A stretch of 64,000 nucleotides of DNA. Origin: Variovorax sp. Sphag1AA (GTDB lineage Bacteria > Pseudomonadota > Gammaproteobacteria > Burkholderiales > Burkholderiaceae_C). The DNA is taken from assembly GCF_014192575.1 (NCBI RefSeq), contig NZ_JACHYC010000007.1:62001-126000 (forward strand). Direction: 5' to 3'. Position 1 is the first letter of the stretch. Every line of letters starts with the position of its first letter. Under the pieces are notes generated by a model. The model was not told the DNA's origin. It did no database searches and saw only the letters and a program-made list of their open reading frames with translations. Both the position numbers and the translations under genes were made by a program. Below, piece after piece: positions 49,478-58,523 of the stretch.

Positions 49478-50458
49478 CTATTCCATCGCGATGCCGGCGC
49501 GGTGCGCGAGCGCACGGTAGCGCGCGATCTCGCTTTCCATCTGCGTGCGGAACGCGGCGGCGCCGATGGCGACGGGCTCCATGCCCTGTGCCTTCAGTTG
49601 CGCCTGCAATGCAGGGTCGGCCATCACCGCGGTGAGTTCGCGCGAGAGTCTTTCCACCACCGCGGCCGGTGTCTTCGCAGGCGCAGCGAAGCCGTACCAG
49701 GCATCGAAGGTGGCATCGGGCAGCTTCTGCTCGGCCAGCGTCTTCACGTCGGGCAGCAGGCTGGAGCGGCTCGCGCCCACGATGCCCAGTGCGCGCAGCT
49801 TGCCGGCCTTGATGTGGGGCGCCACGGTGGCGACGGTGTCGATGTCGAGGTCGATCTCGCCGCTGATCGCCGCGAGCGTGCTCTGCGCGCTTCCCTTGTA
49901 GGGAATGTCCTGGAGCTTGATGTCGGCCGCGAGCGCGAACAGCTCGCCCGCGAGGTGCGGCCCTGAACCCGTGCCGAAGGTCGCATAGCGGATGCCCTGC
50001 GGCTTCGCCTTGGCGGCGGCGACGAGTTGGTCGACCGTCTTCCACGGCGCGTTCTGCGCCACCACCAGCACCAGCGGCGTGCGCGCGACGATGGCGATCG
50101 GTGCCAGGTCGCGCATCGGCTCGTAAGGCAGCTTCGCACGCAAGGCGGGGTTGACGGTGAAGCTCGTGGAACCCGACAGCAGCAGCGTGTAGCCGTCCGG
50201 CGCCGACTTGGCGACCGCATCGGTGCCGATGATGGTCGAGGCGCCGGGGCGGTTGTCGATCACCACCGGCTGCTTGAGCCGCTCGCCCAGCTTCTGCCCC
50301 AGTGCGCGCGCCACGAGGTCGGTGCCCCCGCCCGGCGGAAAAGGCACGATCAGCCGGATCGGTTTCGCGGGCCAGGCCTCTTGTGCAAGGCTGATGGCGG
50401 GGCCGAGCACGGTGGCGGCTAGCGCGAGCGACTGAAGGAAATGCCGCTTGTTCATCAT
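49478..50458 (-). CDS. Bug/TctC-family periplasmic tripartite-tricarboxylate receptor
   Basis: 326 residues from the ATG at 50456-50458. Signal peptide (about residues 1-26, ending SLAQ), then WPAKPIRLIVPFPPGGGTD and VVIDNRPGASTIIGTDAVAKSAPDGYTLL, the Bug signatures. It overlaps the M20 peptidase gene by 4 bp. No TctA/TctB membrane partner is nearby, as is common for these orphan receptors. It probably binds the substrate or product of the peptidase-like enzyme. Confidence 0.92.
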   Translation of the reverse strand: MMNKRHFLQSLALAATVLGPAISLAQEAWPAKPIRLIVPFPPGGGTDLVARALGQKLGERLKQPVVIDNRPGASTIIGTDAVAKSAPDGYTLLLSGSTSFTVNPALRAKLPYEPMRDLAPIAIVARTPLVLVVAQNAPWKTVDQLVAAAKAKPQGIRYATFGTGSGPHLAGELFALAADIKLQDIPYKGSAQSTLAAISGEIDLDIDTVATVAPHIKAGKLRALGIVGASRSSLLPDVKTLAEQKLPDATFDAWYGFAAPAKTPAAVVERLSRELTAVMADPALQAQLKAQGMEPVAIGAAAFRTQMESEIARYRALAHRAGIAME

Positions 50459-51912
50459 CGGGAAGGACTTTCTGTAGCTGTGAGTGGTGGGTTGTGTGTG
50501 AGCGCGCCCTCTCGCCAGGGCGCATCCGCCTCGCCGAGGTCCCAGTAGAGGCCGGCCATCACCTGGAGCCCTTCGCGGGCCACCGGCGCGAGCAGGTGCT
50601 CGTGCGGCGCGTGCTGAGCGCATGCGGGGTACGAATGCGGCACCCACAGCGTGGGCAAGCCCAGCACGCGCGCGAAGATGTCATTGGGCAGCGAGCCTGC
50701 GAGATTGGGCAGCAGATCAACCGGCTGCCCGCTGCTCGCCTCGATGGAACGAAGCGCCCAGTCGACCCAGGGGTTATCGAGATCGAGCCGCGTGGCCGCG
50801 CCGCTGAGCGTGACTTCCACCTCGACCTGCCCGAAGCCGTGCGCCGCCAGATGGTCGCGCACGATGCGTTCGAGGTCCTGCCAGGGCGTTCCCACCACGA
50901 AGCGCAACTGGCAATGCGCCACAGCCTCCGACGGGATCGCGTTGACCGGGCGTTGCGGCGCGCCGGCACCAAAGGCCAGCACTTCGAGCGTGTTCCAGCC
51001 CACGAGCCGCTCGGCGGGCGTGAGGCCCGGTTCACCCCACTCGGCGCTGAGTTCGGGATCATCTGCGCCACCGCCGATCTCCAGCGTGGCGACCGCACGG
51101 CGCAGGGCGTCGCTCATCAGCGGTGGGCGCAGCGCTTCGACGAGGATGCGTCCCCGCGCATCCACCAGCGTGGCGACCGCATGCGCCAGCACGGTGGCCG
51201 GATTGCTGAGCACGCCGCCCCAGTTGCCGGAGTGATAACCGCGCTCGCGCGCCTTGAGCCGCAGCGTGAAGTTGACCGCGCCGCGCGAGCCGAGAAAGAG
51301 CGTGGGACGCGAGGCGCGCACGCGCGGTCCGTCGCTCGCGATGAAGAGGTCGGCCGCGAGATCGTGCCGGCGCAGCGCACAGACCGCTTCGAGGCCGGGC
51401 GAAGCGGCTTCTTCGCCCGTCTCGATCAGCCAGGTGATGTTGTAGCCAAGGCGCCCGTCGCGGGCCTTGAGCGTCGCTTCGAGCGCGCCGAGTGCGATGG
51501 TGTGCTGGCCCTTGTTGTCCGCAGTGCCGCGGCCGTACCAGCGCTCGCCCCGCGCCACCAGTTGCCACGGCGAAAGACCGTCGCGCCAGAGCGCGTCCTG
51601 GCCGCTCACCACGTCGCCGTGGCCGTAGCTCAGCACGGTGGGCAGCCGCGGACCTTCCACCCGGCGGGCGATCAGAAAGGGTCCGCCGCCGGGCGCGGGG
51701 TTGGCGACGATCTCGCATTCGAAGCCGAGCGGCGCCAGGCGCGGCACCAGCTCGTCCTTCAGGTAGTCCGCCAGTGCGGGCGGGACGCTGCCGGTGTCGC
51801 TCTCGGTGCGCAGCGCCACGCGGCGGGAGAGATCGTCGAAGAAGCGGCCGCCGTCGAAATAGGCGTCGGCCAGGGCAAGGGCATCGTGTCGGTCCATGGG
51901 GCGTTTTTCCAT
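50455..51912 (-). CDS. M20-family metallopeptidase/amidohydrolase
   Basis: 485 residues from the ATG at 51910-51912. Dinuclear zinc motifs: LSYGHGDVVSG (His-Gly-Asp, about 95), YGRGTADNKGQ (bridging Asp, about 130), ETGEEAASPG (Glu-Glu, about 164), and a late VPHSYP with the fifth ligand. Releases amino acids from dipeptides or N-acyl amino acids. Coupled to the Bug receptor gene and divergent from a LysR gene by 96 bp. Confidence 0.9.
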   Translation of the reverse strand: MEKRPMDRHDALALADAYFDGGRFFDDLSRRVALRTESDTGSVPPALADYLKDELVPRLAPLGFECEIVANPAPGGGPFLIARRVEGPRLPTVLSYGHGDVVSGQDALWRDGLSPWQLVARGERWYGRGTADNKGQHTIALGALEATLKARDGRLGYNITWLIETGEEAASPGLEAVCALRRHDLAADLFIASDGPRVRASRPTLFLGSRGAVNFTLRLKARERGYHSGNWGGVLSNPATVLAHAVATLVDARGRILVEALRPPLMSDALRRAVATLEIGGGADDPELSAEWGEPGLTPAERLVGWNTLEVLAFGAGAPQRPVNAIPSEAVAHCQLRFVVGTPWQDLERIVRDHLAAHGFGQVEVEVTLSGAATRLDLDNPWVDWALRSIEASSGQPVDLLPNLAGSLPNDIFARVLGLPTLWVPHSYPACAQHAPHEHLLAPVAREGLQVMAGLYWDLGEADAPWREGALTHNPPLTATESPSR

Positions 51913-51978
51913 CGCGGGGAATCACGCAAGTAGAAGGCCAGATCGGCATTGCCGGCACTATCGATTTGGCATACTGGC

Positions 51979-51995
51979 GTTGCCTCCAAGGCAAC
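51979..51995. promoter_or_regulatory. Perfect inverted repeat between the M20 and LysR genes
   Basis: GTTGCCT-CCA-AGGCAAC, a 7-bp stem with a 3-base centre, lies 13 bp upstream of the LysR start codon and 66 bp from the divergent peptidase start. It is a plausible LysR operator or an mRNA hairpin near the ribosome-binding site. Confidence 0.45.
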
Positions 51996-52008
51996 ACCAG
52001 GAGCCCGA

Positions 52009-52962
52009 TTGCATCCCTCGCTGCTCAGCATCCCGATGCGTTACTTCATCGAAGTGGCGCAGGCCGGCTCCGTCAACCAGGCGGCCGCGCGCCTGTTCGT
52101 GGCTGCCTCGGCCGTCAGCCGCCAGATCGCGAAGCTGGAAGACGGCCTCGGCACGCCGCTCTTCGAGCGCAACCGCCAGGGCATGGTGCTCACGGCCGCC
52201 GGACAGCGGCTGGCGGGGCACCTTCGCAATACGCTGCTCGACGCGGACCACGTGCTCGACGAAGTGCGCAGCCTCGGCGGCCAGGCAGCGGGCCGTGTGC
52301 GGGTGTGCTGCACCGAAGGCTTTGCGAGCGGCTTCATGCAAGCCTTGATGCGCGACTTCCAGCAGGCGCATCCCGCAGCCGGCATCGAGCTATACGTCGG
52401 CGCGCCCGAGGAAGTGAGCCAGCGGCTGCTGCGCGGCGAATCGGATATCGGTCTGAAGTACGTCGTGGCGCCGGAAGCCGGCCTGCGCGTGGAGCACACC
52501 GCGTCCGCGCCCGTGCTGGCCGTGATGCTGCCCACGCACCCGCTGGCGCGTGCACGCCAGGTGGAACTGGCCCGCGCGGTGCGCTTTCCACTGCTGGTGG
52601 GCAGTCCGGGTGTGACGGCGCGGCAGTTGCTCGACCTGGCGTGCAGCGCGCAGGGGCTGCAATACCGCCCGCTCTTCGTGAGCAACTTCTCCGCCGTGAT
52701 GCTGCCGCTGCTGCGCGAGCACGACATCATGCTGTCGGGCCAGCTCACGGTTTCGAGCCTGATCGATGCGGGCACGGTGGTGGCGCGGCCCTTTGCCGAG
52801 CCGATGCTGCAGCAGAGGCGCCTGCAGGCGCTGTCACTGGAAGGGCGGACCCTGCCGCCGCTGGTGCAGGACTTCGTTCGCCAGATGGTGGATGCGATCG
52901 GCGCGCAGGGGCGCCGCAAGCTGGGTCGTGCTGCGCCTAGGCGCGGCGTAGCTTCATGCTGA
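52009..52962 (+). CDS. LysR-family transcriptional regulator
   Basis: 317 residues from the TTG at 52009 (CAGGAG upstream, 5-base spacing); an ATG at 52036 would cut into the first helix. Winged helix-turn-helix at about residues 10-65 (QAAARLFVAASAVSRQIAKLE), then a ligand-binding domain. Divergent from the M20/Bug operon, its likely target. The 3' end overlaps the convergent GntR/UTRA gene by 26 bp. Confidence 0.9.
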   Translation: MHPSLLSIPMRYFIEVAQAGSVNQAAARLFVAASAVSRQIAKLEDGLGTPLFERNRQGMVLTAAGQRLAGHLRNTLLDADHVLDEVRSLGGQAAGRVRVCCTEGFASGFMQALMRDFQQAHPAAGIELYVGAPEEVSQRLLRGESDIGLKYVVAPEAGLRVEHTASAPVLAVMLPTHPLARARQVELARAVRFPLLVGSPGVTARQLLDLACSAQGLQYRPLFVSNFSAVMLPLLREHDIMLSGQLTVSSLIDAGTVVARPFAEPMLQQRRLQALSLEGRTLPPLVQDFVRQMVDAIGAQGRRKLGRAAPRRGVASC

Positions 52963-53758
52963 AGCGGAACTGGTCCGCCGGATAGAGATTGACCGACACC
53001 TCCGCCACCTTGTCGGATGTCGTGCGGTAGGTCCGGCGCACTTCGACCACGCTCGCTCCGGGCTCGGCGCGCAGGCCGTCCGCCACATCAGCCGGGACGG
53101 TGCGCACGCGAATCGTCTGCTCGACTTCGACGAGGCGCTCACCGTACATGTCCTCGATGAGTTGCCAGATCGGCCCGCGCTGACGGTTCATCAGCCGTTC
53201 GACACCGGCATATTCCGAGGCGACGAAGACTTCGGTCCAGCAGATCGGCGGCGAAGCCGGCTCGTCGTTGAAGCGAAAGCCCTGGATGCGCAGCCAACGG
53301 CAGTTGGCCGGCAGCGGCAGTTCGTCTTCGGCCAATTCGTCGCTTGCGATGACGTCGGTGCGCTCGACCACATAGCGGCTCTCGGCGGCATAGGCGATCA
53401 GCTCGTCGATCGAAGCGACGCGGTGAACATTGAAAGGTGAACTCGGCGGCGGTGGCATCACCGTCGTGCCCGAACCCTGCCGCGAAGACACCAGTCCGTC
53501 GATGCGCAACTGCCGAAGGGCCTCGCGCACGGTGTGGCGGCTGACCGAGAAGCGCTCGCACAGTTCTTCTTCGGTTGGGAGCTGCGATCCGACGCGGTAC
53601 ACGCCCTTCAGGATGTCGCTGCGAAGCGATTGCACCAGCTGCCGCCAGAGCGGCTCACCCGGCGCGCGAAGGAGCTTCGGCGCGGCGCGTCCGCGAGGCC
53701 GTGCGGGTGCCTTGGCGCGCGTCGGCGATGGCGGAGAAGACTTCGTGGAGGTGGGCAT
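52937..53758 (-). CDS. HutC-subfamily GntR regulator with UTRA domain
   Basis: 273 residues from the ATG at 53756-53758. A proline- and basic-rich N-terminal tail of about 30 residues is followed by the winged helix-turn-helix (PTEEELCERFSVSRHTVREALRQLRIDGLV) and a UTRA ligand-binding domain (ICWTEVFVASEYAGVERL, VEQTIRVRTVPADVADGL). Last gene of the operon 57799-52937. It probably binds TTGTCCGTACAA at the promoters of this segment. Confidence 0.92.
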   Translation of the reverse strand: MPTSTKSSPPSPTRAKAPARPRGRAAPKLLRAPGEPLWRQLVQSLRSDILKGVYRVGSQLPTEEELCERFSVSRHTVREALRQLRIDGLVSSRQGSGTTVMPPPPSSPFNVHRVASIDELIAYAAESRYVVERTDVIASDELAEDELPLPANCRWLRIQGFRFNDEPASPPICWTEVFVASEYAGVERLMNRQRGPIWQLIEDMYGERLVEVEQTIRVRTVPADVADGLRAEPGASVVEVRRTYRTTSDKVAEVSVNLYPADQFRFSMKLRRA

Positions 53759-53797
53759 CGCGCCATTCTGCATCACCCCCAAGCGCCTCCGGCAGCG

Positions 53798-54304
53798 TCA
53801 GTCGTCCACGCCGTGGCCGCGTTTCGGCACGAGCACCGTGCGCTCGAAGCTGATCACCTCGGTGCCGTCGCCCTTCCGGCCGGTGGTGCGCACGGTCACG
53901 ATGCCTTGCGTGGGCCGGCTTGCGGATTCGCGCTTGCCGAGCACGGTGGATTCCGCATAGAGCGTGTCGCCGCAGAACACCGGCGCGGTGAGCTTGATGT
54001 CGTTCCAGCCGAGGTTGCCGATGGCCTTCTGGCTCACATCGCTCACGCTCATGCCGACGACGATCGAGAGCGTCAGGCAACTGTTGACCAGTGCACGGCC
54101 GAACTCCGACTTCGACGCGTATTCGTTGTCGAAGTGCAGCGGATGCGTGTTCATGGTGAGCAGCGTGAACCAGATGTTGTCGTTCTCGGTCACGGTACGG
54201 CCGGGGCGGTGTTCGTAGGTGTGGCCGACTTCGAAGTCCTCGAAGTAGCGGCCGAAGCTTTCCCTGAAGCGGTTGGGCGAGGTTTCAACGGTGGTGCGGG
54301 TCAT
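53798..54304 (-). CDS. MaoC-family hydratase (mesaconyl-CoA-hydratase-like)
   Basis: 168 residues from the ATG at 54302-54304, single hot-dog domain. The active-site segment reads MNTHPLHFDNEY; the family's usual Asp-x4-His is Asn-x4-His here, a variant I associate with the CitE-linked branch of MaoC proteins. It hydrates or dehydrates an enoyl-CoA diacid. Overlaps the CaiB stop by 4 bp, and the GntR gene follows after 39 bp. Confidence 0.85.
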   Translation of the reverse strand: MTRTTVETSPNRFRESFGRYFEDFEVGHTYEHRPGRTVTENDNIWFTLLTMNTHPLHFDNEYASKSEFGRALVNSCLTLSIVVGMSVSDVSQKAIGNLGWNDIKLTAPVFCGDTLYAESTVLGKRESASRPTQGIVTVRTTGRKGDGTEVISFERTVLVPKRGHGVDD

Positions 54305-55416
54305 GATTTCAGTTCGTCGAGAAGATGGTGGTGTTGGTCGAGCGCGGGCGAATCCAGGTCGTACTCGGCCGGCTCGTCGAGAAAGCGGATCGGGCTGGCG
54401 ATGTGCGGACGCCCCTCCGCGTCGCGCAGCACCATGCCGCGCGCGAGCAGGTGCGGGTCCTGCAGCGCCTCGGGCAGGGTGTTGACCGGGCCGAAGCACA
54501 CATCGAGCGACGAGAGCCGCTCTTCCCAGTCGCGCCGGGTGCGCTGGCGAAACGTCTGTTCAAGGAAGTCCGTCAACGGCTGCTGGTGTGCACCGGGGCC
54601 GCGCAGGCAGAGCGGTGCGAGATCTGGTCGCTCCAGCGCGGCGAGCAGCGCATGGATGAACTTCGGCTCCTGCCCCGCGAGCGCGATGCGGCCGCCGTCG
54701 CTCGTTTCGTAGATGCGATAGAAGGCGCTGCCGCCGGTGGTGCGCTCCAGCTTCGGATCGGGCTGGCGCCCTTCCGCGAAGGTTGGCCCGAGGACGTTGC
54801 GCAGCGCTGCGGCCATGCAGTCCATCATCGAGATGTCGATGCGATCGCCCTTGCCGGTTGTCTGCCGCCGCAGCAATGCCATGAGCACGCCCGACAGCCC
54901 TTGCAGGCCCGCGAGCAGATCCGCCACCGGCACGCCGGGAATGGCGGGGCTCCCGTCGCGCCCGACGTTGAGGCTCAGCACGCCGGTCAATGCCTCCACC
55001 GCGAGGTCGTGTGCGGGCCGGCTGGCGTAGGGTCCGTCCTGCCCGAACGCACTGATCGAGCAATAGACAAGACCGGGATTGCGCGCGCGCAGCGATTCGT
55101 AGTCGAAGCCGAGCCGTTCTGCCACGCCGGGCCGGAACGATTCGAGGAACACGTCGGCGCTCTCGACGAGGTCGAAAAGCGCAGCGCGCCCCTCGTCTGT
55201 CTTGAGGTCGAGCACGATGCTCTTCTTGCCGCGGTTGAGATTGCGAAAGAACACGGTGTGCGGCCCGTCGGCGAGACCGATGTGCCGGCCGGGATCGCCT
55301 TCGCCGGGCTGCTCGACCTTGATGACCTCGGCGCCGTGGTCAGCCATCTCCAGCGAAAGGTAAGGGCCGGGCAGGAAGTTCGTCAGGTCGATCACGCGGA
55401 TGCCGTGCAGCTTCAT
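54301..55416 (-). CDS. CaiB/BaiF family III CoA-transferase (A)
   Basis: 371 residues. Family motifs: MKLHGIRVIDLTNFLPGP at the start, GAEVIKVEQPGEGDPGR, NRGKKSIVLDLK, and the catalytic Asp in ASRPAHDLAVEALTG (about 152). Moves CoA between a diacid and its product, activating the substrate. Coupled by 4-bp overlaps to the second CaiB gene upstream and to MaoC downstream. Confidence 0.93.
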   Translation of the reverse strand: MKLHGIRVIDLTNFLPGPYLSLEMADHGAEVIKVEQPGEGDPGRHIGLADGPHTVFFRNLNRGKKSIVLDLKTDEGRAALFDLVESADVFLESFRPGVAERLGFDYESLRARNPGLVYCSISAFGQDGPYASRPAHDLAVEALTGVLSLNVGRDGSPAIPGVPVADLLAGLQGLSGVLMALLRRQTTGKGDRIDISMMDCMAAALRNVLGPTFAEGRQPDPKLERTTGGSAFYRIYETSDGGRIALAGQEPKFIHALLAALERPDLAPLCLRGPGAHQQPLTDFLEQTFRQRTRRDWEERLSSLDVCFGPVNTLPEALQDPHLLARGMVLRDAEGRPHIASPIRFLDEPAEYDLDSPALDQHHHLLDELKS

Positions 55417-56624
55417 GCAGCGGGCCCTTCGAGTTCGCCTGCGGGGATCACGTCGTCCGTATCGGCACCGAGTGGCGAGCAGGCACGCAGCGCAGGCCTC
55501 AGGCCGTCGAACTTCAGCGGATTCGCGAGCAGCCGCAGCGATGGCTTCGCGGGGTGTTCGACCTCGGCGAGCATCCCGCTCTCGCGGAAGAAGTCGGACT
55601 CCAGCGCATCGGAAAGACTGCGCACCGGCGCCACCGGCAGAACGCCTTGCAGTCGTGACAGCCAATGGCTGGTCGGCTGGCGCCGGAACTCCGCATCCAG
55701 AGCCTGGGTGAGCTTGCCGCGGTTTTCGTTTCGCGCGGCAGCGGTGCCGAACTCCGGCGCAGCGGCGAGATCGTGGCGTCCGAGCACGTCCACCAGCGCC
55801 TCCCAGAACTTCTGGGTCATGCACATGACGAAGATCCAGCCGTCCGCCGTCGGAAAGGTCTGCACCGGTGCGAGCGAGTAGTGCCCGCTGCGCTCCTGCC
55901 GGCTCGCGACATGGCCTTCGTTGAGCAGCCATGTTGCGGCGTACCCAAGCTGGTGGAGCGCCACGTCGAAGAGGCTCGTGTCCACGTCGCAGCCCTGGCC
56001 CGTCTCGCGTGCGCGCAGCAGCGCGGAGAGCAGGCCGATCATCGAGGTCATGCCGGTCATGTGGTCGACGATCGAAGGCGCACCGACGCGCGCGGGCGGC
56101 GTGTCCGGCTCGCCGGTGAGATGCATCAGGCCCGTCTCCGCCTGCATCAGGTAGTCGTAGCCCGGCCATGCCGCGCGGCTGTTGTCGCGGCCATAGGCAG
56201 AGATGTGCACGCAGACGATCGCCGGATTCAGCGGCGACAGGTCTTCGTATTCCAGACCGAGCCGCCCGGCCTGGTCGCCACGCAGATTGTTCAGCACCAC
56301 GTCGGCGTCGCGCACTAGTTCTTCGAACGCGGCGCGGCCTTCGGGCGTCTTGATGTCGAGCGCGACGCTGCGCTTGTTGGTGTTCCAGCCCTGGAAGTAC
56401 TGGCTGTCGCTCTCGCCGAGAAAGTAGGGGCCGGTGTGACGCGAAGGGTCGCCCCGCGTGGCGGGGTTCTCGATCTTGATCACGTCCGCGCCCAGGTGAG
56501 CGAGGAACATGGTGCCGTAGGGCCCCGCGCCGAACTGCTCCACCGCCAGGACGCGAACGCCCTGCAGTGGAAGCTGCGCCGGCCGCGGGCGCGCGCGTTC
56601 GCTCTTGCCGAGGTCTGCGCTCAT
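55413..56624 (-). CDS. CaiB/BaiF family III CoA-transferase (B)
   Basis: 403 residues from the ATG at 56622-56624. LPLQGVRVLAVEQFGAGPYG, GADVIKIENPATRGDPSR, NTNKRSVALDIKTPEG, and Asp in AAWPGYDYLMQAETGLM (about 174). It is clearly divergent from CaiB A, so the pair may form a heteromer or act on two acids. It sits between the acyl-CoA dehydrogenase and CaiB A genes with 4-bp overlaps on both sides. Confidence 0.92.
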   Translation of the reverse strand: MSADLGKSERARPRPAQLPLQGVRVLAVEQFGAGPYGTMFLAHLGADVIKIENPATRGDPSRHTGPYFLGESDSQYFQGWNTNKRSVALDIKTPEGRAAFEELVRDADVVLNNLRGDQAGRLGLEYEDLSPLNPAIVCVHISAYGRDNSRAAWPGYDYLMQAETGLMHLTGEPDTPPARVGAPSIVDHMTGMTSMIGLLSALLRARETGQGCDVDTSLFDVALHQLGYAATWLLNEGHVASRQERSGHYSLAPVQTFPTADGWIFVMCMTQKFWEALVDVLGRHDLAAAPEFGTAAARNENRGKLTQALDAEFRRQPTSHWLSRLQGVLPVAPVRSLSDALESDFFRESGMLAEVEHPAKPSLRLLANPLKFDGLRPALRACSPLGADTDDVIPAGELEGPAA

Positions 56625-57799
56625 GCTGCGGGGTTCCTCTTGATCCACTGCTTGGAGATGATGATCCGCTGCATCTCGTTCGTGCCTTCGCCGATGCAGG
56701 TCAGCGGCGCGTCGCGGTACAGGCGCTCGATGTCGTATTCCTTCGAGTAGCCGTAGGCGCCGTGGATGCGCATCGATTCGGTGCTGTTCTCCAGCGCGGC
56801 TTCGGAGGAGAAGTACTTCGCCATGCCGGCCTCCATGTCGCAGCGCTCGCCGCGATCGAAGCTCGCGGCCGCATCGAGCGTGAGCAGCCGCGCCGCGCGT
56901 GCGCGCGTTGCCATCTCGCCGAGCTTGAGCGCGATCGCCTGGTGCTCCGCGATCGGCTTGCCGAAGGTCTTGCGGATCTGCGCGTATTCCGTTGCCAGGC
57001 GCAGCGCGCCTTCGGCGATGCCCACGCCGCGCGACGCCACGTTGATGCGGCCCAGCTCCAGCCCGCCGGTGGCCTGATAGAAGCCCTGGCCTTCCACGCC
57101 GCCGATCAGATGCTCGGCGGAAAGCCGGTAGCCATCGGCCACCAGCTCGCCGCTGTCGATGGCCTTGTAGCCCAGCTTGGGCAGCTTGCGACTGCTGGAG
57201 AAGCCCGGGCCCTTGGGCGCGATGAACAGGCTCATGCCCTTGTGGCGCGGCTGGGCGTCCGGGTTGGTCTTCACCAGCAGCGCGAAGCACGAGCCTTCGA
57301 CCGAGTTCGTGATCCAGGTCTTGGTGCCGTTGATGACGTAGTGGTCGCCGTCCTTGCGCGCCGTCATGCGGATGCCTTGCAGGTCGGTGCCAGCGTCCGG
57401 CTCGGTCAGCGCGAGGCCGCCACGCACCTCGCCGGAGGCCAGCTTCGGCAGCCAGTGATTCTTCTGCTCCGGCGTTCCGAACTTCTCGATGGCCAGGGCG
57501 AGCATCAGGTGCGAATTGAAGATGCCGGTGACTGCCATCCAGACCGAGGAGATCCGCATGACGATCTTGGCGTAGGTACTGGCGGGAAGGCCGAGTCCAC
57601 CGTATTCGGTGCCTACGGTGGCGCCGAACAGGCCGAGCTCCTTCATTTCTTCGACGATGTGTGTCGGATAGCGATCGGCGTGATCGAACTCGCGCACGAC
57701 GTCAGGAGTGAGCGAGCGCTCGATCCAGCGATCGATGGCGGCAAGCAGTTCGGCTTCGTCGGAGGCGGAGATCGTGCGATGTGTGTGTTCAGCGTGCAT
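56621..57799 (-). CDS. Acyl-CoA dehydrogenase
   Basis: 392 residues. FAD/substrate motifs GGLALTEPDAGTDLQG (about 127-142) and TWITNS, a helical C-terminal domain with RKTFGKPIAEHQAI and the catalytic Glu in IGEGTNEMQRIIISK (about 372). It desaturates a CoA thioester; with MaoC and CitE in the same regulon a branched dicarboxylyl-CoA is plausible. First gene of the minus-strand operon, behind two TTGTCCGTACAA-type sites. Confidence 0.93.
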   Translation of the reverse strand: MHAEHTHRTISASDEAELLAAIDRWIERSLTPDVVREFDHADRYPTHIVEEMKELGLFGATVGTEYGGLGLPASTYAKIVMRISSVWMAVTGIFNSHLMLALAIEKFGTPEQKNHWLPKLASGEVRGGLALTEPDAGTDLQGIRMTARKDGDHYVINGTKTWITNSVEGSCFALLVKTNPDAQPRHKGMSLFIAPKGPGFSSSRKLPKLGYKAIDSGELVADGYRLSAEHLIGGVEGQGFYQATGGLELGRINVASRGVGIAEGALRLATEYAQIRKTFGKPIAEHQAIALKLGEMATRARAARLLTLDAAASFDRGERCDMEAGMAKYFSSEAALENSTESMRIHGAYGYSKEYDIERLYRDAPLTCIGEGTNEMQRIIISKQWIKRNPAA

Positions 57800-57816
57800 G
57801 TAGCATTTTCCTCAAG

Positions 57817-57951
57817 ATGTACGGACAACTATATTGGATTGGAAATTGCCTTGTCAACGCAAGAAGACAGTGATTGCAATGGCTATTTGCTGCGGGTAAA
57901 CCCTGCAAACGGGATCGATTGATAGGAATAACATCCTTCTTGTCCGTACAA
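57817..57951. promoter_or_regulatory. TTGTCCGTACAA operators in the acyl-CoA dehydrogenase/cupin divergent region
   Basis: TTGTCCGTACA occurs in inverse orientation at 57817-57827, 18 bp upstream of the dehydrogenase start. TTGTCCGTACAA lies at 57940-57951, 35 bp upstream of the cupin start. TTGT-N4-ACAA is a typical GntR operator. The same sequence recurs at 61221 and 61321, so all promoters of the regulon share it. The GntR/UTRA protein at 52937 is the likely reader. Confidence 0.8.
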
Positions 57952-57985
57952 CATGTGCGAAGCGTTGAGTTTCGAAAGGATTTCC

Positions 57986-58501
57986 ATGAACAACCTGGCC
58001 GACCTTCCCTCGGATGCCGCGAAGCTGCGGTTTTCAATGAGGAACCTGCCCCTGCTGGAAGGCGGGGCCACGATGGACCTGCTCGGCCTTGCGCCGGCAC
58101 TGTGGGCGCATTCCAAGGTGTATTCGACCGGTGGCGAGAACGCGCTGCACAGCCACGACATCGAGGACCACGTCTTCCTGATCCTGCAGGGCGAAGCGAC
58201 CTTCCACTTCGGCGACGGCAGCACGACCGACGTTCGCGCCTTCGAGGGCGTGACCGTCCCGCGCGGAACGCGCTACCGCTTCCATGCCAATGAGGCTGGC
58301 GGCAATCTGGTGATGTTCCGCGTCGGCGCGGCGCTGGTGAAGGACTCGTCGGATCTCGATCCGAAGTTCGCCATCCCGCGCGAAGCTCTTCAGAGCCGAA
58401 GCGATTCGCAGGGGCAGTACGCCGCGGGCGATGCCAAGAAGAACGGCGTGGCATCGCAGCCCACTGTCTTCAAGCCAGGCGCGTTCTTCGCCGCCGACTG
58501 A
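57986..58501 (+). CDS. Cupin-domain protein
   Basis: 171 residues from the ATG at 57986 (AAAGGA upstream). Single cupin barrel with metal ligands in GENALHSHDIEDHVFLILQGEATFHFG (His, His, Glu-like, about 50-75) and a later RYRFHANEAG. Could be an isomerase, a lyase or a small dioxygenase acting on a pathway intermediate. First gene of the plus-strand operon with a Bug receptor and a TIM-barrel hydrolase. Confidence 0.82.
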   Translation: MNNLADLPSDAAKLRFSMRNLPLLEGGATMDLLGLAPALWAHSKVYSTGGENALHSHDIEDHVFLILQGEATFHFGDGSTTDVRAFEGVTVPRGTRYRFHANEAGGNLVMFRVGAALVKDSSDLDPKFAIPREALQSRSDSQGQYAAGDAKKNGVASQPTVFKPGAFFAAD

Positions 58502-58523
58502 GACCCACAACACGGAGACAAAC

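Noticed and set aside
50455..51912. M20-family gene as the missing N-carbamoyl amino acid amidohydrolase (HyuC) of the hydantoin pathway
   Set aside because: It has 485 residues, is outside the cluster, is coupled to a Bug receptor with its own LysR, and its motifs look like dipeptidase/M20 rather than HyuC.
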